NCBI GenBank assembly: GCA_046518185.1
Contig: JBKGRZ010000001.1
Location: 62,001-126,000, forward strand
From: Scandinavium vulneris_A
GTDB taxonomy: Bacteria; Pseudomonadota; Gammaproteobacteria; Enterobacterales; Enterobacteriaceae
Reading direction: 5' to 3'
DNA length: 64,000 bases
Below the pieces are notes generated by a model, which was not told the origin of the DNA, did not search any database, and saw only the letters and a list, made by a program, of their open reading frames with translations. The position numbers were made by a program, and so were the translations under genes. Positions within the stretch are counted from its first letter, which is position 1. Each line of letters begins with the position of its first letter. This document shows, one piece after another, positions 16,742 through 25,117 of this stretch.

Positions 16742-17467
16742 ATGACCCTCGATTTACCTCGCCGTTTTCCGTGGCCCACATTGCTCTCTGTGGCTATCCA
16801 CGGAGCCGTAGTGGCAGGATTGCTTTATACCTCGGTACATCAGGTTATTGAACTGCCTGCGCCTTCGCAGCCTATCACCGTCACGATGGTCGCCCCGGCC
16901 GATCTGGAGCCACCGCAGGCGGTACAGCCCCCACCGCAGCCGGTTGTTGAACCGGAGCCAGAACCCGAACCGGAAGTGGTGCCTGAACCGCCGAAGGAAG
17001 CGCCGGTGGTGATTCACAAGCCCGAGCCGAAACCTAAGCCAAAACCAAAACCGAAACCGGTGAAGAAAGTCGAGCAGCCCAAGCGCGAGACTAAACCGGT
17101 GGAACCGCGACCAGCCTCGCCGTTTGAGAGTTCCACCACCCAGAGCCGTCCGGCTACCAGCACTGCGCCTGCCACTACAAAACCTGTGGCGGTGGCCCCG
17201 ACCGGACCGCGTGCGTTAAGCCGTGGTGAACCGCAATATCCGGCTCGCGCCTATGCGTTACGCATCGAAGGCAAAGTACGGGTGAAATTTGACGTCACTG
17301 GCGATGGGCGGGTTGAGAATGTGGAAATTTTGTCGGCTCAGCCTTCCAACATGTTTGAACGCGAAGTGAAAGCCGCGATGCGCAAATGGCGCTACGAACC
17401 GGGTAAACCCGGTACTGGCTTAATCATGAACTTCGTCTTTAATATGAAAGGCATTCAGGTTAACTAA
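16742..17467 (+). CDS. tonB: energy transducer TonB
   Basis: Couples the inner-membrane proton gradient (with ExbB/ExbD) to TonB-dependent outer-membrane receptors such as HmuR in this window. The 241-residue protein has an N-terminal signal anchor (about 10-33, with the SxxxH motif SVAIHGAVVAGLLY), then a proline-rich periplasm-spanning rod with Glu-Pro repeats (EPEPEPEPE) followed by Lys-Pro repeats (KPKPKPKPKP), and a C-terminal receptor-binding domain with the YP motif in GEPQYPARAYALRIEG. The ATG at 16742 matches the E. coli annotated start; an in-frame ATG at 16733 is possible. The stop codon overlaps the convergent fimbrial chaperone gene. Confidence 0.97.
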   Translation: MTLDLPRRFPWPTLLSVAIHGAVVAGLLYTSVHQVIELPAPSQPITVTMVAPADLEPPQAVQPPPQPVVEPEPEPEPEVVPEPPKEAPVVIHKPEPKPKPKPKPKPVKKVEQPKRETKPVEPRPASPFESSTTQSRPATSTAPATTKPVAVAPTGPRALSRGEPQYPARAYALRIEGKVRVKFDVTGDGRVENVEILSAQPSNMFEREVKAAMRKWRYEPGKPGTGLIMNFVFNMKGIQVN

Positions 17468-18183
17468 CCGCCGGAGATTGTCACTGTTTTTTGGCTGACA
17501 GGGTCAATGTATTCCAGTTTGATATCCTGCGATGGTGCGCCGCTGATAGTGGCGGCGCGAATATCCAGGCTTTCGTCGGCATACACGCTTTTGTTGATTT
17601 TGGTCCATCGACAGTGGCTGTTAACGCGACAGTCGCCGACGCGGGTGACAACGGCGTGAATATTACCCTGATTGGTGAGCCGTTGTGCTGACGTGTCGAC
17701 TGCCCATTTGACCTGTGGATGCTCCGGCGGCACGTTAACGACCACCCCCCAACTCATTTCAATCCCGACCGCGGAGCTGACCTCATCATTACCTGCTGGA
17801 ACAATGATGTCTGGCGTGGAACCGGGCACAGCATTGAGCCATACCCGGTAAGAGACCTCTTTTGACAGCGGCCGGATGTTCACAATGCGCAGCGTCTGAG
17901 TTGCGCCAGCGGGAAGCGCAAAGCGTGCGGGCGTCACCACCAGACTGTCTGCACTGCCCATCTTCACTTTCACTTCTTTTTCTTGCGTCGTAGCGGGATG
18001 TTCAACCCGCCGGACGTCCACCGACATAAAGCGCGTATCCGTGCTTTTGGATATCACGTTAACCAGGCCGCTGCCTTGCGGGTTAAGCATCACCCGCATC
18101 GGGAATATCGTCACGTTAGCCATAGCGGGTAGATAAGCGGAGGTCAGCCCGCACAGCAACAAGACGCTCAGTTTTATTCTCAT
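17464..18183 (-). CDS. periplasmic fimbrial chaperone (second, operon-distal)
   Basis: A 239-residue chaperone of the class 5 / alpha fimbrial type. The signal peptide MRIKLSVLLLCGLTSAYLPAMA (about 1-22) is followed by an immunoglobulin-like domain beginning NVTIFPMRVMLNPQGSG, with the family motifs LVVTPARFALPAGATQTLRIVN and YRVWLNAVPG. It parallels the first chaperone of the operon (22679-23422) but is clearly diverged, so it may serve the tip adhesin or a second subunit (inference). Last gene of the operon, 13 bases after the adhesin. Its TAG stop shares two bases with the tonB TAA on the other strand, and no terminator is visible. Confidence 0.85.
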   Translation of the reverse strand: MRIKLSVLLLCGLTSAYLPAMANVTIFPMRVMLNPQGSGLVNVISKSTDTRFMSVDVRRVEHPATTQEKEVKVKMGSADSLVVTPARFALPAGATQTLRIVNIRPLSKEVSYRVWLNAVPGSTPDIIVPAGNDEVSSAVGIEMSWGVVVNVPPEHPQVKWAVDTSAQRLTNQGNIHAVVTRVGDCRVNSHCRWTKINKSVYADESLDIRAATISGAPSQDIKLEYIDPVSQKTVTISGG

Positions 18184-18196
18184 CGCATCCTCAGAT

Positions 18197-19294
18197 TCAC
18201 ATTTGTGTCGTTAATTTCAGATGCAAAGTGCCAGTGTAACGTCCGGCGGTTTTGCTGGTGAGAGTGAAGTCAGGTGTGACAAAGCGTAATGCCGTAGGGA
18301 CACAGACTACCGCTTGCGGAATGCCGGGCAGATGCACCGATCGCAGCGGGGCCTCGGAAATTTTCGTCGCAACATAATTTTGCCAGTTGTCGAGTTCGAT
18401 AAATTTCCTTGAGAGGAGATCTAATATCTGCAGTTTATAGTCAATACGGTTAGCCGTGTCGATTTGACCGTTGTGATAAACAGAGAACAGACCAAATTCA
18501 CGTCCGGGTAGACCGCTGTAATCATCTTTAGGCGAAATAACGAACTCGCTACTGTTAGAGTTGTAACCATCATAAAGGCACATATCCAGCGTCGCTGTGC
18601 CGCTGAGCATGGTCTGGTTCGCTTTTGTGCCAGGTAGGGGGCGCAGGTTTAAATCCACATGCGGGTCTGCGGTGCCAAATGCAGGGAGGTAGATTTGCTG
18701 ATTGTTATTGTCTGAAACCTTAAGGGTGATATGGGCATTCCAGTCTGCAAGAAAAGCCTCAGGGTCCCATTGCATTAGTTTCGTTTTTAATTCGGCCTCC
18801 CAGATCCCGCCAACCGGGAGTTTTTTTAACTCGGCTTGGGAGATATAAAACGTTGCTTTTGTTTCATAGACCCCAGTAAATATCGTAGCGGAGTAGACAT
18901 TGTAGGGACCATAACCACCGTACTCGTGGTAGCCATTAACATTAATGGTTGTGGTCATACCACTTCTTTTCTCTGTAAACGTTAACGGAATCGACGTTTC
19001 TCCAAAAGAGGACCATACACCTTTTGTTTTGCATTGCCCGTACTGTGGATCTGAGGATGAAAGACAAACCCAGTAATTTCGAGCCCATAAACTTGGGTTT
19101 GAGGTGTCATAACCACCCGATTCATCGGTCCAAATGCTGACCCTGGAAGGTGGGGCACTTTTATCAAAGCTTTCAGTCACCGTCGTGTCTCGCCCTGTGG
19201 GTTGCACGACTTCGGCTCTAACTTTGGGGCAGGCTATTAGCAATAGCATGCTCATGACCAGGCATATTAAGAACGTACGAATGAAATTCTGCAT
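18197..19294 (-). CDS. fimbrial tip adhesin / initiator (CfaE/CblD-like)
   Basis: A 365-residue secreted protein with a hydrophobic signal sequence (about 1-27, ending KVRA), a large N-terminal domain containing WTDESGGYDTSNPSLWARNYW and paired cysteines, and a C-terminal pilin-like domain ending in FTLTSKTAGRYTGTLHLKLT, which resembles the end of the major pilin. This matches the two-domain tip proteins of CFA/I-type and cable pili (CfaE, CooD, CblD), which start pilus assembly and bind receptors. Gene order also fits. The receptor cannot be read from sequence. One base separates it from the usher gene. Confidence 0.82.
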   Translation of the reverse strand: MQNFIRTFLICLVMSMLLLIACPKVRAEVVQPTGRDTTVTESFDKSAPPSRVSIWTDESGGYDTSNPSLWARNYWVCLSSSDPQYGQCKTKGVWSSFGETSIPLTFTEKRSGMTTTINVNGYHEYGGYGPYNVYSATIFTGVYETKATFYISQAELKKLPVGGIWEAELKTKLMQWDPEAFLADWNAHITLKVSDNNNQQIYLPAFGTADPHVDLNLRPLPGTKANQTMLSGTATLDMCLYDGYNSNSSEFVISPKDDYSGLPGREFGLFSVYHNGQIDTANRIDYKLQILDLLSRKFIELDNWQNYVATKISEAPLRSVHLPGIPQAVVCVPTALRFVTPDFTLTSKTAGRYTGTLHLKLTTQM

Positions 19295-19295
19295 A

Positions 19296-21998
19296 TTAAT
19301 CTCGTGAATCCGCTAAGACCTGGCGCTGTGCCAATGTCTCCGGGCGTAAATTTTCAGGAAGCTGGGCGGGTGTTATTGGCGAGCAGCGTGTTTCGCCGAT
19401 ATAGCGCACCACGTCGCGTTTCGACTCTACTTTCACCGGGCACTGATACAGCGTGCTGTTATTTTTCATATAGAGGTTTTTCGGCTGTTGGGTCAGTTCG
19501 GCGGTAAAACCACCGTCTTCTTCGACGATAAACGAATGCGCATTCAACATTTTGCCTTCGCTTAGCGGTTGACCTGTGGCGGTAAGCAGTGTGCCAATGT
19601 AGGTGTAATGAGATTCCATCTGTACCTCGCGAACCTTCATTTTCCCTGGCAACAGGAATACCGACTGATTGCCAGCCCCACGGGTGATATCGGCCATGCT
19701 GGTTTGACGTGAATCGTTGTTCTCGTTGACGGAGACGTTGTCTGCTTCAAAGCCATTGACCGGGAACAAGGCTTTTGTGCCCTGGCCCATTTCGGCGGAG
19801 CCGCCACCGTCAACGTCAATATCAACCAGGGCATCGTTATCCTCATTCGCTTCATCATCGCTATTAATCTGCACGGCAACGGCCGCCCCTGGCGAACCTG
19901 TTCCTGCGGGGCCCCAGTAAAAACCAGAGCGCGATAGGGCCATCGATGAGCTGTAGCTGCCACTGAGTGCTGCCTGATGCGTTTGCTGCGAGCGGTCATA
20001 ACTGTCGGACAGCGTGGCCGAGGCGTCGCCGTACTGCCCATTCAGATGTCCATGCACATCGGCGTTCATATTGGTGTCATTGTTACCACCCACAGTGACG
20101 CCGAGCTGTTGTTGATTATGGTTGCCCCAGTTCCAGTCCTGCGTTGCAGAATAATTGAACGCATCGTCACCGGATTGGCTGCTTTGGTAATCGGTGCTGA
20201 CTGACGTATGGCTGGATCGTCCGGCATCATTGGCAGGTGTACTTCGCGTTAACGTAAAGCCAAGGTAAACGCCCTTATCATCATTGGCATCATCATCACC
20301 GGTACGGTTGTAGGCCCCCAAGCGCGTACTGACCGACATGCCTCTCCACAGAAAGCTACGATTGAGCGTGAGCTGTACCGTGCGGGAGGAGGAGTCCGCT
20401 TCGGTAGCATTCGCCATATTGTCTTCGAAGGAGCGCGAGTCATCGTAGTTATCATTGGTCAGGCTGGTGTTGGTATTGAGCGTATAGCCCAGTGACACCG
20501 ACCATGCCTTCACCGGCACCGCAATCGTGGCACTCAGGGTCTCATAGCAGCCAATGTCGGTATAATCGTCACGGTAACTGTCCGTCGAGCACGCATCGCC
20601 ATAGGTCGCGTTGTGATAGACGCTCAATGAAAAACCATCGTTGTAACTCAGCTGTTCCGAATCGCCTTTCGCGCCGTCGCTGCCGGTCAGCAGATTGGCC
20701 TGAATATCCAGCACCCCGTCTAATAAGCGATTATCAAAGCCATGCGTCCACTCGACGCCGCCTTCAGTGAAATGCCGATCGGCTATCTTCACTACCCCAG
20801 CGGTTAACGTGGTTGATGTTCCGACGGGGAGACGTGCGCCAGCCTGAAACGCACTCTCATTTTCGGCTTCATCGTGAGTGCTTTCATTGTTGCTCACCTG
20901 GCTGGCGACTTTGCCGCCCTGAATAAACCATTGCATATGGCCATCGCCAATGCCGCCGGTTCGGGTGAAGGGTTGTACTTCGGTACGCGCCAGGGCGTTA
21001 TCTTCATAGACTTTCAGCGTCACGCTGTAGCTCCCGGCCGGGAAATTACCCGTATCAAGCGTGTTGGAGCCGCTATCCAGATAGAAGGTGCCGAGGAGCT
21101 GATTACCGCGATAGGCATCGACTCGGGATTTACGCGACAACAGGATAACAATGGGTGAGCCTTTGCTGGCTTCTTCTCTGTTCAGGTAGCTCAACGAACT
21201 GCCAGCGCGTACGCCATCGATGGCGCCTAAGGGCAGCATGCTAAAGCTGATATTCCCGCCCAAATTGCTGGACAAATCGCGGGAGTCCATCCGCCCGGCC
21301 TGGACATAATGGCGCTGGCCAAGGCTCTGGCGATAGTAAAAATCATCCACGTTGACGGTTTGGTCGGTGGTATCGTCGTTGCGATACGCATTCAGTGACC
21401 AGTCAAAACCGACATAACCGTTGGTCAGAATGCCGAGTGCCCCCGCGCCCTGCAACGAGATATTGCTATAATCTTTCTCGGCGATCACGTTCAGATTTTG
21501 CTGATGAATAAACGCGTTTTCGCTGTCGCGGGTGGGGGTGTAATAGAGGGCATGCTTATCTCCCTCCGGTAATAGTTTTTTGTCGAGGAATACGCTGACC
21601 TTCGAGTCGTTTTCATCGTAAATGATCGCCAGAGTATCGGTTGTCAGAAATCCACATCCCGGCGCATTGTTGTTACTGCCGCAGGCAAGGTTGCCATTCC
21701 TGGGGAGGGGGTGAGAAATTTGGTCGGCCAGTTGTTTGTATTCCTGACTCTCTTTTTTTATCGGTAAATTTAAGGCGCTCAGCACATCCAGGGGGGTCAC
21801 AAATTGCACGCTGTCGAGGGTGACAGTGGCTTCAAACAGACCAGCCGATTGTCCCAGTAAATTGACATCAATCCAGACCTTCTGCCCGGTGACAAGTTCT
21901 TCAAAACCTGCGGGGACATCTGATGCGGCGAATGCGGTGGATCCGAACAAGGCGAAATGAATAGCCAGGCAGCAAAAAGATGCTTTCCAGGTTTTCAT
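19296..21998 (-). CDS. outer-membrane fimbrial usher (CfaC/TcfC-like)
   Basis: A 900-residue usher that accepts chaperone-subunit complexes and secretes the growing pilus. The signal peptide MKTWKASFCCLAIHFALFGSTAFA is followed by the N-terminal periplasmic domain (VPAGFEELVTGQKVWIDVNL), a cysteine pair in NLACGSNNNAPGCGF, a long beta-barrel region rich in alternating aromatic and polar residues, and a C-terminal domain ending in ETLAQRQVLADSRD. ATG 21998 has an excellent AAGGAGG five to eight bases upstream; nine codons of upstream open frame are discarded. It follows a terminator hairpin that separates it from the pilin gene. Confidence 0.9.
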   Translation of the reverse strand: MKTWKASFCCLAIHFALFGSTAFAASDVPAGFEELVTGQKVWIDVNLLGQSAGLFEATVTLDSVQFVTPLDVLSALNLPIKKESQEYKQLADQISHPLPRNGNLACGSNNNAPGCGFLTTDTLAIIYDENDSKVSVFLDKKLLPEGDKHALYYTPTRDSENAFIHQQNLNVIAEKDYSNISLQGAGALGILTNGYVGFDWSLNAYRNDDTTDQTVNVDDFYYRQSLGQRHYVQAGRMDSRDLSSNLGGNISFSMLPLGAIDGVRAGSSLSYLNREEASKGSPIVILLSRKSRVDAYRGNQLLGTFYLDSGSNTLDTGNFPAGSYSVTLKVYEDNALARTEVQPFTRTGGIGDGHMQWFIQGGKVASQVSNNESTHDEAENESAFQAGARLPVGTSTTLTAGVVKIADRHFTEGGVEWTHGFDNRLLDGVLDIQANLLTGSDGAKGDSEQLSYNDGFSLSVYHNATYGDACSTDSYRDDYTDIGCYETLSATIAVPVKAWSVSLGYTLNTNTSLTNDNYDDSRSFEDNMANATEADSSSRTVQLTLNRSFLWRGMSVSTRLGAYNRTGDDDANDDKGVYLGFTLTRSTPANDAGRSSHTSVSTDYQSSQSGDDAFNYSATQDWNWGNHNQQQLGVTVGGNNDTNMNADVHGHLNGQYGDASATLSDSYDRSQQTHQAALSGSYSSSMALSRSGFYWGPAGTGSPGAAVAVQINSDDEANEDNDALVDIDVDGGGSAEMGQGTKALFPVNGFEADNVSVNENNDSRQTSMADITRGAGNQSVFLLPGKMKVREVQMESHYTYIGTLLTATGQPLSEGKMLNAHSFIVEEDGGFTAELTQQPKNLYMKNNSTLYQCPVKVESKRDVVRYIGETRCSPITPAQLPENLRPETLAQRQVLADSRD

Positions 21999-22022
21999 AC
22001 ACTTCCTCCTTGCGAAAAAATT

Positions 22023-22064
22023 CAAAAAAAACCTGCCACCCCGAAGTCGATAAGGGGGCAGGTT
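22023..22064 (-). terminator. terminator between major pilin and usher genes
   Basis: On the minus strand AACCTGCC and GGCAGGTT pair (plus CCC/GGG further in) and are followed by seven T. It sits 26 bases after the pilin stop and only about 25 bases before the usher ATG. A leaky terminator here would give much pilin and little usher, as is common in fimbrial operons (inference). Confidence 0.82.
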
Positions 22065-22090
22065 GGATGACCAAAAATTCAGTTAAAAAC

Positions 22091-22585
22091 TTATTCAGTG
22101 TCTTGAGTAAGGATCAATGACACCATTCCGGTGTAGTTACCTGAGTTCAGTGGCTGGACGGTTGCTTGGGAAATTTCCAGCGGCAGGGTGACAGAACCCT
22201 GATCCACTTCGCCGGTCGGGAACAGTACCAGGGAAGCCAATGTAGTAGGTACTGGCGTAATTGCCTGTGTTCCCAATCTTACTGCCAGTGACGCGGAACC
22301 TGTCCCGGTGGTGTTGGACAAAAGTGGGGTTGAGGAGATGCTGGCCTTAATATCTTTGGCAGCATCGTTTGACCAGATTTTGGTTTCCAGCGTCAGTGGA
22401 GCCAGACCTACACCTGGGGTATACTGCATATCGACACTGGCAGGTAACGGGAGTCCGTCTGACAAAGTCATATCCAGAGTCGAATCCACGGTAGCATTGA
22501 CCGTGATATCTTTTTCAACAGCAAACGCGTTTACCGCAACACCAAAAGCGATAGCGGCAATAACTGATTTCATAACAGCGTTCAT
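22091..22585 (-). CDS. major fimbrial subunit, class 5 (CFA/I CfaB-like)
   Basis: A 164-residue precursor with signal peptide MNAVMKSVIAAIAFGVAVNAFA. The mature protein begins VEKDITVNATVDSTLD, strikingly like the VEKNITVTASVD start of CFA/I pilin, and ends GNYTGMVSLILTQDTE, again like the family (GNYSGVVSLVM). It has no cysteine, as expected for class 5 pilins. ATG 22585 has AAGGA eight bases upstream; the ATG three codons earlier overlaps that Shine-Dalgarno sequence. Polymerises by donor-strand exchange into the fimbrial shaft. Confidence 0.9.
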   Translation of the reverse strand: MNAVMKSVIAAIAFGVAVNAFAVEKDITVNATVDSTLDMTLSDGLPLPASVDMQYTPGVGLAPLTLETKIWSNDAAKDIKASISSTPLLSNTTGTGSASLAVRLGTQAITPVPTTLASLVLFPTGEVDQGSVTLPLEISQATVQPLNSGNYTGMVSLILTQDTE

Positions 22586-22678
22586 AATAAACATCCTTTA
22601 GTGAGTTTCATTTGCACAATCATTGTGCGGGAGAGTTGGAAAACAATGTGTTAAATAAAATAACCTGCGGCTTTTTAT

Positions 22679-23422
22679 TTAGGACACTACAAATTCCTTT
22701 TTAGCCGAAGATTTATCCACCCAGTTACGGTATTCCACTTTAATAACCCCCTGGGATACAGTCGGAATGGATGTGGGTAATGTGAAAGATTGCTGTGGGT
22801 AGATTTTTTTGGCGATCGGCGTCCATTTACATCCGGCGTCGTTATCCTGAGTCGGACATAATCCTATGCGAGATAATTCAATGTGAATTGTCCCCGTATT
22901 ATTAATGCGCCGTTGGTGCGCATCAAAAGTAAAGTTGATTTCTGGTTTCAGTGGCGGAACGAAGACCAGTGCCCCCCAGCTAATATTGACCCCAATGGTG
23001 TTCTTCACACCGGTGGAGGTGGGCGCATTGTCGTTATCCAGGCTAGAGATAGGGCTGAAGTAGACGCGGTAGACCTGCTCTGTAGCTGGTGTCTTCATGT
23101 TGACGAGTCGGGTGATCCGCGTGGTGCCCGCAGCCAATGCGAATTTTTCAGGGGTAACAAGCAAGTTTTGGCTGTCGCCCTGAGCGACATCGACCTCTTT
23201 CTCTTGGGGTGTCCCTGGATTATTTATTTTTTTTGTCGTGGCTTTGACATAGTCAATTTGTTTCGATTTGGAGATGACTTTAATCTGTCCGGCGCCTTGT
23301 TGATTCATTTTTACCGACATCGGATAAACCATAATATTAGCAAAGGTTGAGCAGGCAAAAAAAGTGCCGCTCACAGCAAGGATAATCTGTGCAGCAATAA
23401 GTTTTTTTCTCATGCTTGTCAT
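22679..23422 (-). CDS. periplasmic fimbrial chaperone (first, operon-proximal)
   Basis: A 247-residue chaperone with signal peptide ending about residue 29 (ACSTFA), then NIMVYPMSVKMNQQGAGQIKVISKS and the G1-strand-like LLVTPEKFALAAGTTRITRLVN. This is the CfaA/CooB-like chaperone that leads class 5 operons and holds pilin subunits in the periplasm. ATG 23422 is preceded by AAGAGA at eight bases; a second ATG is three codons in. The gene is AT-richer than its core-genome neighbours, consistent with horizontal origin (inference). Confidence 0.86.
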   Translation of the reverse strand: MTSMRKKLIAAQIILAVSGTFFACSTFANIMVYPMSVKMNQQGAGQIKVISKSKQIDYVKATTKKINNPGTPQEKEVDVAQGDSQNLLVTPEKFALAAGTTRITRLVNMKTPATEQVYRVYFSPISSLDNDNAPTSTGVKNTIGVNISWGALVFVPPLKPEINFTFDAHQRRINNTGTIHIELSRIGLCPTQDNDAGCKWTPIAKKIYPQQSFTLPTSIPTVSQGVIKVEYRNWVDKSSAKKEFVVS

Positions 23423-23725
23423 CGTTTAATTCTCTTGAATTGATGTGAGTTAATCCTTGTGTGACAGGTAAATAAAGTTGTCCGTTTCAATGCGAGCAAT
23501 CATACATATGATAATTAGCCTTGAATAGGGTGAATCATAACGTGGGGTGATGAGTGTGGGCTGTTTCGGTGAGGTGTTACGCTTATTTAACAACTTGATG
23601 GTTTTTGCGGACGATGAATTATAAGGCTTTTTATCTATAAATAATGCTGATGTATGTTATCTGTTAATTAATTTTCGATATAGTTTAGAATAACGAAATA
23701 ACATATTCAGAGTGCGCACGACATT
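23423..23725 (-). promoter_or_regulatory. AT-rich region upstream of the fimbrial operon
   Basis: About 300 bases of AT-rich DNA with no supportable gene. On the minus strand a perfect TATAAT lies at 23618-23623, about 195 bases before the first fimbrial gene, but the -35 is poor. No dedicated regulator gene is linked. AT-rich, curved-looking DNA of this kind is a typical H-NS target (inference). Confidence 0.4.
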
Positions 23726-23763
23726 TAAAAAATGCCAGTCAGTTCATTAACTGACTGGCATGA
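23726..23763 (-). terminator. yniA rho-independent terminator
   Basis: On the minus strand ATGCCAGTCAGTT and AACTGACTGGCAT form a 13-base perfect stem around a four-base loop, followed by six T. It begins about 20 bases after the yniA stop. Confidence 0.9.
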
Positions 23764-23781
23764 TCCGATGGAAAGGTATTG

Positions 23782-24639
23782 TTATGCGGCCAGTACCCGG
23801 TCGAGCGCTTTTTGCGCGTTCACCAGGTGTTGTCCACCAAACAAAATGGCACGGTTGAACAGGGTATAGAGCTGATAAACCGGCTGACGATCCAGGAAAT
23901 CCGGCGGCAGTGGTGATACAGACTGATAGCCATCGTAGATTTGCGGTGGTTGTTCCGGGTGCAGCGGTAGCATGGCCAGATCGCACTCTCTATCACCCCA
24001 ATAGCAGGCCGGGTCGAAGATATAGGGTCCGGATGGACCGAGCGCACAGTTACCAGACCACAAATCACCGTGTAGCAAGGATGCCTGCGGCTGATGGGAG
24101 CTTAATCGCTGGTGGATGTGCTCAACGATGCTATCAATATTGCCAAACGCTAAACCTTTCTCGGCTGCCAGTTCCAGCTGCCAGCCGATACGCTGTTCAG
24201 CGAAGAACGTTGACCAGCGGCGTTGCCAGGCGTTGGGTTGGGGAGTCGTGGAAAGGTCATTGTCGAAGTCGAGGCCAAACTGCGGCTGGTCGCTCCATTG
24301 ATGAAGCCGGGCCAGCTGCTGACCGAGTAAAAACGCATTATGGGCATCCAGCGGGCGGGGAGGGAGATATTCCATCACCACGAAGCTGTAATCCCGGTCG
24401 CTGCCCACGGCGTACACCTCGGGTACGGTGACGGTGTTACTGCGTGAAAGCAGTTCGAGTTGATCGGCTTCCGCGGTGAAGATAGGCAACATGGCCCGCT
24501 CATCGCATTTGACGAAATAATCCTGACCGCTAAGGCGCAAATGCCAGGCGGCATGAATTTCGCCCCCCGGCAACTCGGTGCGCAGCTCGATTTCGCCGTC
24601 TCCGTGCTCTTTCAACAGGCTACAGATCGCTTGCCACAT
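23782..24639 (-). CDS. yniA: fructosamine kinase family protein YniA
   Basis: A 285-residue kinase of the aminoglycoside phosphotransferase-like fold. The catalytic loop is LLHGDLWSGNCAL and the metal-binding segment FDPACYWGDRECDLAM, both intact; an early lysine is in YFVKCDER. Family members phosphorylate ketosamines or related sugars so that glycated amines can be removed, but the substrate of YniA is not firmly known. ATG 24639 matches the E. coli start MWQAI; the ATG five codons upstream overlaps a GGGGAGAG Shine-Dalgarno. Confidence 0.92.
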   Translation of the reverse strand: MWQAICSLLKEHGDGEIELRTELPGGEIHAAWHLRLSGQDYFVKCDERAMLPIFTAEADQLELLSRSNTVTVPEVYAVGSDRDYSFVVMEYLPPRPLDAHNAFLLGQQLARLHQWSDQPQFGLDFDNDLSTTPQPNAWQRRWSTFFAEQRIGWQLELAAEKGLAFGNIDSIVEHIHQRLSSHQPQASLLHGDLWSGNCALGPSGPYIFDPACYWGDRECDLAMLPLHPEQPPQIYDGYQSVSPLPPDFLDRQPVYQLYTLFNRAILFGGQHLVNAQKALDRVLAA

Positions 24640-24726
24640 GCTCTCTCTCCCCATGTTTTCTGTCAGATCATAAGGTTAGTGCATAAATGCAGTCGAAAAA
24701 CTCGAACTGACGCACAACTGCGCGTT

Positions 24727-25029
24727 TTAGTGTGCCTTATTGGTGGCGTTATTTTGCAACCAGTGCTCAAACGTCATGATAGTGACATCAGGTTGATGCC
24801 CAATCGCGGTCTCCGCCAGACAGACGGTTAGGGCTTTGATGTCGTCTTCACTTTGTGGGCTGACAAGCCCGAAGGTATTGATGCCCAGATCGTGCACTTT
24901 GCCGTCGTCATCGCTCAGCGTCAGCGTAAACCCGGCGCGAGTCAGATGATTATTAAGCTCATTAATTTCGGTCAGCGTCCGTTCATGAAAACTGACCGTC
25001 ACCACGTAACGCGTGATATCACCGCTCAT
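24727..25029 (-). CDS. ydiZ: YdiZ family small protein
   Basis: A 100-residue protein matching E. coli YdiZ over its N-terminal two thirds (RYVVTVSFHERTLTEINELNNHLTRAGFTLTL). Type V secretory or enzymatic motifs are absent and there is no signal peptide or membrane segment. Function unknown. Lies between pfkB and yniA on the same strand, as in E. coli. Confidence 0.88.
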   Translation of the reverse strand: MSGDITRYVVTVSFHERTLTEINELNNHLTRAGFTLTLSDDDGKVHDLGINTFGLVSPQSEDDIKALTVCLAETAIGHQPDVTIMTFEHWLQNNATNKAH

Positions 25030-25117
25030 CGGAAACCTCGTTGTTAAGCATGGAGTTTTGATAGCATAGTCGATAACCGTTATTTTTCGACTCCCGCCAC
25101 GTCAGCGGCGGGGGCGA

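Noticed and set aside
17020..17062. Short tandem repeats that might suggest a repeat array or CRISPR
   Set aside because: They are the Lys-Pro codons of the TonB proline-rich rod, in frame, without spacers.
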